A DNA stretch of 64,000 bases from JAGNKE01 sp964583335 (GTDB lineage Bacteria > Pseudomonadota > Alphaproteobacteria > Micavibrionales > Micavibrionaceae). Position 1 is the first letter of the stretch; every line of letters starts with the position of its first letter. The notes under the pieces were generated by a model. It saw only the letters and a program-made list of their open reading frames with translations, was not told where the DNA came from and did no database searches. The position numbers were made by a program, and so were the translations under genes. The DNA lies in the NCBI GenBank assembly GCA_964583335.1, contig CAZOVG010000004.1:186001-250000 (forward strand), read 5' to 3'. Of the stretch, positions 58,540 to 64,000 are shown one piece after another.

Positions 58540-59940
58540 ATGTTTGATCTTCGCGCGATCCGGGAAACGCCGGATATTTTCAGAACAGGATGGGGCCGCC
58601 GCAAAGTCGAGGGCGACCCGGTTTCCGTGATTCTGGAAAAAGATGCGGCGCGGCGGGGTGTGCAGACGAAATTGCAGGAGCTTCAGGCCACGCGCAACGC
58701 GGAGTCGGCCAAGATCGGGGCTATCAAGAAGTCGGGCGGAGACGCGCAGCCTATTATGGATGCTGTTGCGAAGATCAAGGGGGAGATTGCGGCTCTGGAG
58801 GAGCAGGAGCGCGCACTCAGCGACGAGTTGAACGGGATTCTCTCGCGGCTGCCCAACCTTTTGGCGGATGATGTGCCGGATGGCGGCGGAGAGGCCGACA
58901 ATAAAGAGGTCCGCAAATGGGGCGCGATCAAGGTTCAGAAGGGGCCGGACCACGGCGCGATCGGCGAGGCGCTCGGCATGATGGATTTCGAGACGGCGGC
59001 CAAGATGTCGGGTTCGCGGTTTACGCTGCTTTCCGGCGGGCTGGCGCGGCTGGAGCGGGCGCTGGCGCAGTTTTTCCTCGATACGCACACGGGTGAGCAC
59101 GGGTATACGGAAGTGTCGCCGCCGCTGCTGGTGCGGGATAATGCGCTGTACGGTACGGGGCAGCTGCCGAAGTTTTACGAGGAGCAGTTTTTATCTGGAA
59201 GCATCGGCGGTCGAGGCGCTCTTTTAGAAAAAGCCACAAAGCCTCTGGACGAGGTTGCCGCGAAACACCCGGATAAAAAGCCCTCAGAAATTTTGCAGAT
59301 GGTTCTGAATACGGCCAGTACCGAGGAAGAATACTGGCTTATCCCTACCTCCGAAGTGCCGCTGACGAATATTGTCGCGGAGATGATCGTGGAGGAGGAG
59401 TTTTTGCCGCGCCGGTATACGGCGTTTACGCCGTGTTTCCGGTCGGAGGCCGGTGCGTCGGGCAAGGATACGCGCGGGATGCTGCGCCAGCACCAGTTTT
59501 ACAAGGTCGAGTTGGTCAGCGTTACGGCGCCGGAGCACTCCGCCCAAGAGCATGAGCGCATGACGGAATGCGCGGAGAACGTGCTGAAGAAGCTGGAACT
59601 GCCGTTCCGTACGATGGTTTTGTGTTCGGGCGATACGGGGTTCGGCGCGCGCAAGACGTACGACATCGAGGTCTGGTTGCCGGGGCAGGAAACGTACCGC
59701 GAGATTTCAAGCTGCTCGAACTGCGGCGATTTTCAGGCACGGCGGATGAACGCGCGGTGCCGCCCGAAGGGAACCAAGGACACGCGGTTCGTGCATACGC
59801 TCAACGGCTCCGGCGTTGCCGTCGGTCGCGCGCTGATCGCCGTCATCGAGAATTATTGCGACCCGGCCGATGGCGGGGTGTTCGTGCCCGATGTTCTGAA
59901 GCCCTATATGGGCGGGATTACGAAAATCACAAAAACCTGA
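58540..59940 (+). CDS. serS: Seryl-tRNA synthetase
   Basis: Charges tRNA-Ser. The 466-residue protein has an N-terminal coiled-coil arm (about 30-105), then the class II core with motif 2 FRSEAGASGKDTRG followed by RQHQFYKVELVS, and motif 3 GSGVAVGRALIAVIENY. A stretch around residues 225-250 (GSIGGRGALLEKATKPLDEV) looks like an insertion compared with common SerRS. It precedes pcm-nlpD. Confidence 0.96.
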   Translation: MFDLRAIRETPDIFRTGWGRRKVEGDPVSVILEKDAARRGVQTKLQELQATRNAESAKIGAIKKSGGDAQPIMDAVAKIKGEIAALEEQERALSDELNGILSRLPNLLADDVPDGGGEADNKEVRKWGAIKVQKGPDHGAIGEALGMMDFETAAKMSGSRFTLLSGGLARLERALAQFFLDTHTGEHGYTEVSPPLLVRDNALYGTGQLPKFYEEQFLSGSIGGRGALLEKATKPLDEVAAKHPDKKPSEILQMVLNTASTEEEYWLIPTSEVPLTNIVAEMIVEEEFLPRRYTAFTPCFRSEAGASGKDTRGMLRQHQFYKVELVSVTAPEHSAQEHERMTECAENVLKKLELPFRTMVLCSGDTGFGARKTYDIEVWLPGQETYREISSCSNCGDFQARRMNARCRPKGTKDTRFVHTLNGSGVAVGRALIAVIENYCDPADGGVFVPDVLKPYMGGITKITKT

Positions 59941-60034
59941 TGTGGACGGTTGGCCGTTGTGCATGAAATCCGGTTTTCCCCTGTGAGGGGGGGCGGGTAT
60001 AAGGTATATTTTTTCCAGTCAACGTTGCGTATCC

Positions 60035-60727
60035 ATGAACACCCAAGCCGCCAATAAACGTATCCGCCTTCTTATGCACCTGCGCCAGCGGGGAATCACC
60101 GATACCGGGGTTCTCAGCGCCATGGAGCGCGTCGCGCGGGAGGCGTTCGTGCCCGACCATCTGAGCGATCAGGCGTGGGAGGATATGGCGTTGCCCATCG
60201 GGCTGGGCCAGACAATCAGCCAGCCGCTGGTCGTCGCCACCATGACGCAGGCGCTGGAACTCACCGACATGGACAAGGTTCTGGAGATCGGCACGGGCTG
60301 CGGGTATCAGACCGCGATTTTGGCCTATATCTGCCGCCGGGTTTACACGATCGAGCGGCATAAGGCGTTGCTTGAGGAGGCGGAGGCGCGGCTCAACGCG
60401 CTGCGCGTGCGGAATTTCACGGCTATTGCCGCCGACGGTATGAAGGGCTGGCCGATCATTAACGGCATCCAGCAAGCGCCGTTTGACAAGATCATCGTGA
60501 CCGCCGCCGCGCGGGAGAAGCCGCCCGCCGCGCTTTTAAGCCAGCTTCGCGTGGGCGGGGTCATGGTCATTCCGGTCGGGGAGCCGGGCGAGCAGATGCT
60601 GCGCCGCTATAAGCGGGAGACCGAGGAATCCACGGCGATCCGCGATTTGATGCCTGTGCGGTTCGTGCCCTTGCTGCCCGATGTTTCCTACGGCGCGAAC
60701 GACATGAAGGCGGCCGTTTCGTCTTAG
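60035..60727 (+). CDS. pcm: Protein-L-isoaspartate O-methyltransferase
   Basis: Repairs isoaspartate in aged proteins. The 230-residue protein has the SAM motif VLEIGTGCGYQTAIL at about 88-102 and GLGQTISQPLVVATMTQAL before it, both typical. It is 94 bp after serS; the usual surE gene between serS and pcm is absent. nlpD follows. Confidence 0.95.
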   Translation: MNTQAANKRIRLLMHLRQRGITDTGVLSAMERVAREAFVPDHLSDQAWEDMALPIGLGQTISQPLVVATMTQALELTDMDKVLEIGTGCGYQTAILAYICRRVYTIERHKALLEEAEARLNALRVRNFTAIAADGMKGWPIINGIQQAPFDKIIVTAAAREKPPAALLSQLRVGGVMVIPVGEPGEQMLRRYKRETEESTAIRDLMPVRFVPLLPDVSYGANDMKAAVSS

Positions 60728-60796
60728 TCCCTGAATCCTTTGGGCTTTTCTGTAAAAGGCAATGCATTTCCGCGCGTTTTGGTGTATGATCCGCGT

Positions 60797-61804
60797 ATGA
60801 AAATGCGTCCTGCGTTGTTCATCTTCCCCGTTATGCTTTTACTGGCCGCTTGTCTGGGCACGCAGCAGCCCGCGCCCGTTTCCAATTTTGGGCAAAGCCC
60901 CGGAGCGGGCAGCGCGGGGGTGCATAACGCCGTGGCGGGGGAGACGGTCTACGGGCTTTCCAAGCGTTACAATATTTCCGTTCAGGATATCATCATTGTC
61001 AATGAGTTGCGGGCGCCGTTTCGTTTGAAGGAGGGGCAGCGCGTCACCCTGCCGCCGCCGCAGGAGTACCGGGTGCGGGACGGGGATTCGCTTTACACGG
61101 TCTCGCGCCTGTTTAACGTGAACAGCTCCGAGCTTGCCAAGCTGAACCGGATGCAGCCCCCCTATACGTTGCGTACGGGGCAGGTTTTGCGTCTGCCTTC
61201 GTTGAGCCGAAAGGTCCAGAAAGCTTCGGTTATGGCGCGTATGGCCCCGGCGTACAGCCCGCCGCCTCAGGTTCCCGCGCCTATCCACGGGGAGGCTCTG
61301 GCGCCGCCGCCCTCCGCCGTTTCCTCTGCGGTGATCGCGCCGGTTCCGCCGTCCGATCCGCGACCAACCGAAAAGCCGCCCGCTGCCGCGAACAAAGCCG
61401 TTTTGACTGCGCCCCCGCCCCGTGCTGGGACAGTCTTCCTGCGCCCGGTCAGCGGCCAGATCGTTTCGGCCTTCGGGCCTAAGAAAAGCGGGCTGCATAA
61501 TGACGGGATCAATATCGGCGCGGCCAAGGGGACGCCCGTACGCGCGGCGGAGAACGGCGTTGTGGTCTATGCGGGGAACGAGCTTAAGGGTTCGGGTAAT
61601 CTGGTTCTGCTTCGTCATCAGGGGCAATGGATGACAGCCTATGGGCATATGGATAAAATGATGGTTACGCGGGGTCAGACCGTCAAAAGGGGCGAGACGA
61701 TCGGCACGGTGGGTTCGACGGGCTCGGTGGCTTCGCCGCAGTTGCATTTCGAGGTGCGGCGCGGTACAGAGGCTCTTAACCCTGTGAACTATATCGAGAA
61801 ATAG
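60797..61804 (+). CDS. nlpD: NlpD-like lipoprotein with two LysM and a degenerate M23 domain
   Basis: Outer-membrane-type lipoprotein of 335 residues from the ATG at 60797. The lipobox LLAAC gives lipidation at Cys19. Two LysM repeats (about 42-85 and 89-133) bind murein, a Pro-rich linker follows and the M23/LytM domain covers about 205-330. The first zinc motif is altered (LHNDGINIG) and the terminal HxH reads QLHFEVR, so it probably activates an amidase rather than cutting murein. A longer start at 60740 is possible but lacks the lipobox position. Confidence 0.92.
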   Translation: MKMRPALFIFPVMLLLAACLGTQQPAPVSNFGQSPGAGSAGVHNAVAGETVYGLSKRYNISVQDIIIVNELRAPFRLKEGQRVTLPPPQEYRVRDGDSLYTVSRLFNVNSSELAKLNRMQPPYTLRTGQVLRLPSLSRKVQKASVMARMAPAYSPPPQVPAPIHGEALAPPPSAVSSAVIAPVPPSDPRPTEKPPAAANKAVLTAPPPRAGTVFLRPVSGQIVSAFGPKKSGLHNDGINIGAAKGTPVRAAENGVVVYAGNELKGSGNLVLLRHQGQWMTAYGHMDKMMVTRGQTVKRGETIGTVGSTGSVASPQLHFEVRRGTEALNPVNYIEK

Positions 61805-61815
61805 CGAGGCTATGA

Positions 61816-62397
61816 ATGGATATCGCTGCGTTACTGCTTGAGAGCGTCCTGCCGTTGGCCGTTTATGTCCTGCCGGTTCTGATTCCCGTCATCATCGTTC
61901 TGCGGTTGTTCCGTTTCAAGGATGTCGTCGTCAAGCTTATGGACGAGGTGCGGCGCAACCCGGATATCTATAAAAATAATCCCGAGGCCGTGAAGGCGCT
62001 TTTGGGCAAGATGCAACGTACTTCTAGAAATCCCGGCGGTGCTGTCGCCAAAGCTGGGAAAAAGCCTGGCCAACCTGCCAATTCTTCTTCGGTTAAGCGC
62101 ACTTCATCTGTTCCTTCGTCACGCGGCGGCGGGGGCGGGGTGCTTCCCTCCGGCCGCGATTTGCGGACGGTCAAACCCTCTAAATACTCCACGCCCCTTC
62201 GCGGGACTTCCCGAATGACGCAATCCCGTCAGGAGCATAAACTGAAGACGACCGTCGCTGTTCTGCTTTTGCTTGGGGGGGTGACGATGCTTTTTTCCAC
62301 GTATTTTTACGGTTACCAGTATGAGCCGTTCATCGGTGGAATTGTGCTTATGGTTGCCGGGCTTTACCTTCTCAAAACCGATGTAGAACGCGTTTAG
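61816..62397 (+). CDS. Hypothetical membrane protein (193 aa)
   Basis: Unrecognised. Membrane segments at about residues 8-33 and two near the C-terminus (about 138-155, 165-185: TVAVLLLLGGVTMLF, GIVLMVAGLYLL). A Lys/Ser-rich, Gly-rich cytoplasmic loop lies between. It begins 11 bp after nlpD and ends 8 bp before the DUF3592 gene, so it is probably in the same operon. Confidence 0.75.
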   Translation: MDIAALLLESVLPLAVYVLPVLIPVIIVLRLFRFKDVVVKLMDEVRRNPDIYKNNPEAVKALLGKMQRTSRNPGGAVAKAGKKPGQPANSSSVKRTSSVPSSRGGGGGVLPSGRDLRTVKPSKYSTPLRGTSRMTQSRQEHKLKTTVAVLLLLGGVTMLFSTYFYGYQYEPFIGGIVLMVAGLYLLKTDVERV

Positions 62398-62405
62398 GGC
62401 TCATT

Positions 62406-63992
62406 ATGTTTGATCTCATTTTCTCTGTTTTGGAAGCCTGGAACGCTCTGGGGCTTATGCTGATGGCCGGCGTGTTTCTGCTGATCGGCGGCGGGATGTT
62501 GGCCCATCATTTTTATTGGCGCATTTGTGCCCGCAGTATAGAGGGGCGAGTGGTCGGGTTGCGTTTCGTCCAGACTACCAAATCGTATTCCGAAACCCCT
62601 GACGCTGAAGCTCAAAACTCCAAGGGTGCTCTGCTTGTTTTTGGTTTTTTCTTTATTATCTTTCCTCTGATTTTTGGAGGCGTCGGGGCATGGTTTGCTT
62701 ATGGGTACTATGATTTAACCGCGAACGGAATTCATGCCGATGCCTTTGTCGTTCGAAACGAAATCACGACCGGTTCCGATGGGGATTCCAGCAACACCAC
62801 AATTTTGCGTTTTACAGACTCAAACGGCCAGTCTTGGGAAGTCCGGGATTCGATCAGCTATGGTGGCTCACCCTCTTATTCCGAGGGCGAGCGTATCGGC
62901 GTTTATTACGATCCTGGCGAGCCGGAGCGGTTCGTGATCGCTGATTTCTGGCACAATATGGCTATTGCCATAGCCTTTATGGGTTTTAGCGTCGTTTTCA
63001 TTCTTATTTTTTGTCTCATATTCTTTTTCAGCAGGCGAAAAAATTCGATTGGTTCCGGGGGGGGGGTGACCACGCAGGATGCTTTCTATCCTGTTTACGA
63101 ATACCGCACCCCGCAAGGCGAACGCGCCGAGTATATCGATTCGATCGGAACGGGTGCCTATTTTCTGCATGTTCTGCCAGGGACACGAGCAAGGCTTCTG
63201 ATGTTTCCGGGGCATCCGCCGAAGGTCAAGAAGGCCAGTCTCGTTTGGCTGATTCTAGGGCTTATCTTTCTTTCCCCGGGGCTGTTTATTGGGTACGTGG
63301 CCGTTTCGCAGTTCCGTTTTTCGCTGGGGATGATTGCGCTGCTTTTAGCCGGGTTTGGGTTTGCGGCATACAAACTCATGGTCTTTTTGGAAAAAATTCC
63401 AAAAGCGGATCGAGAGAAGGGCTGGAAAGCCTTTCGCAGCGGTGAGTTTCTGAGCGATGAAAACTTTACCATAACCATGGACGATGCAAGCAAGAAGGGC
63501 CGATTGATGACGCCGGACGAGATCCGTGTGGGCATCCCGAAGCAGCGTCGTGCCTATCGTCTTTCCGGGGTCATTATGCTTTTGATCGGGCTGGGGCTCG
63601 GCGCGGGCGGTTATTACGCAGGGAAGAACATTCTCGCTCTGTCTCGGGACGGGATCAGGGCCGAGGGCGAGGTTGTCGATCTGAGGAGCAAAAGCACAGA
63701 TGACGGTTATGTTTATCACGCGGTCGTGCGGTTTAAGGACCAAAACGGCCAGGATGCGCAGTTCGAGGACAGTGTCGGCTCCAGCTCGCCGATGATGAAA
63801 CGGGGTGACCGCGTGCAGGTTCTCTATCCGCCCGGGAAACCTTCGGGTGCGATTGTCGACCGGGGGATATTCAACTGGAGCCTCAGCGGCGGCTTGGCGG
63901 CGGCGGCCTTGTTGTTTCTGTGGGGCGCTCTCTCGTCCCTGAGCACAGCCGCGCGGGCCGGGCGTTCAGCGGCCTTCCGCACGGCTCTTTAA
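62406..63992 (+). CDS. DUF3592-repeat membrane protein
   Basis: A 528-residue membrane protein of unknown function. DUF3592-type beta segments occur at about 109-179 (GIHADAFVVRNE to VYYDPGEPERFVI), about 224-272 (AFYPVYEYRTPQGERAEYID to MFPGHPPKV), and about 416-485 (GIRAEGEVVDLRSK to LYPPGKPSGAIV). Three to four membrane regions separate them. The repeated pattern suggests internal duplication. It is the last gene in the window, after the 193-aa membrane protein. Confidence 0.82.
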   Translation: MFDLIFSVLEAWNALGLMLMAGVFLLIGGGMLAHHFYWRICARSIEGRVVGLRFVQTTKSYSETPDAEAQNSKGALLVFGFFFIIFPLIFGGVGAWFAYGYYDLTANGIHADAFVVRNEITTGSDGDSSNTTILRFTDSNGQSWEVRDSISYGGSPSYSEGERIGVYYDPGEPERFVIADFWHNMAIAIAFMGFSVVFILIFCLIFFFSRRKNSIGSGGGVTTQDAFYPVYEYRTPQGERAEYIDSIGTGAYFLHVLPGTRARLLMFPGHPPKVKKASLVWLILGLIFLSPGLFIGYVAVSQFRFSLGMIALLLAGFGFAAYKLMVFLEKIPKADREKGWKAFRSGEFLSDENFTITMDDASKKGRLMTPDEIRVGIPKQRRAYRLSGVIMLLIGLGLGAGGYYAGKNILALSRDGIRAEGEVVDLRSKSTDDGYVYHAVVRFKDQNGQDAQFEDSVGSSSPMMKRGDRVQVLYPPGKPSGAIVDRGIFNWSLSGGLAAAALLFLWGALSSLSTAARAGRSAAFRTAL

Positions 63993-64000
63993 GGGGGGCT

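Overview
The window looks like an ordinary stretch of a deep-branching alphaproteobacterial chromosome. Evidence for this: a CcrM-type GANTC methyltransferase beside rnhB; F0 genes in the order atpI-atpB-atpE-b'-b separate from F1; the smc/dsbA/dciA-like/mutY neighbourhood; the rlmH-envC-ctpA-yibQ-like-rppH run; ispH-thrB-rnhA; and serS followed by pcm-nlpD. A Micavibrio-like or Rhodospirillales-like organism is my best guess, from gene order only. I see no prophage, insertion sequence, CRISPR array or rRNA operon. Two tRNA genes are present: Pro-CGG and Leu-GAG.

Layout. 1-9.7 kb, minus strand: a two-component system (kinase cut by the window edge), a small secreted-looking protein, then an envelope and housekeeping run transcribed proA, nadD, rsfS, rlmH, envC-like, ctpA, divergent polysaccharide deacetylase, rppH. 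9.7-19.3 kb, minus: dciA-like, efp, suhB, an OmpA-C-like protein, dsbA, smc and the F0 ATP synthase genes. 19.4-21.6 kb, plus: mutY and an AT-rich exported protein of unknown function behind a near-consensus promoter. 21.6-29.5 kb, minus: rplU, rpmA, obg, proB, pepN, rnhB, ccrM, folB. 29.8-32.4 kb, minus: accessory genes (CPBP membrane protein, isochorismatase-like hydrolase and small exported proteins sharing a KKPxSLW motif). 32.5-40.6 kb: tRNA-Pro, a CPA2 cation/proton antiporter, a thioesterase, a membrane-anchored nuclease, aroC, a flavin reductase-like protein, sppA and a HAD phosphatase. 40.6-51.3 kb: isoprenoid genes (xseB-ispA-dxs, ispH) with two small unknowns, a PPP phosphatase, gmhA, a lipoprotein, thrB, rnhA and a class A penicillin-binding protein. 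51.3-64 kb: GNAT, mgtE, maeB, tRNA-Leu, lipB, an unknown, an N-formylglutamate amidohydrolase-like gene, serS, pcm, nlpD and two membrane proteins, one with repeated DUF3592-like segments.

How the genes fit together. Two degenerate LytM proteins (EnvC-like, NlpD-like), CtpA and a penicillin-binding protein point to cell-wall growth and division. Dxs, IspA and IspH belong to the MEP isoprenoid route. Obg, RsfS, RlmH, EF-P, L21 and L27 serve ribosome assembly and function. CcrM, SMC and the DciA-like protein link to chromosome replication and segregation.

Most notable points. (1) Six GANTC sites lie within 115 bp between rnhB and ccrM; they overlap the predicted -10, spacer and Shine-Dalgarno of ccrM, which suggests dense methylation feedback. 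(2) An 11-A homopolymer appears to split one exported KKPKSLW protein into two overlapping reading frames. (3) A related KKPRSLW small exported protein lies just downstream. (4) The usual obg-proB-proA-nadD series is broken, with the two halves about 17 kb apart.
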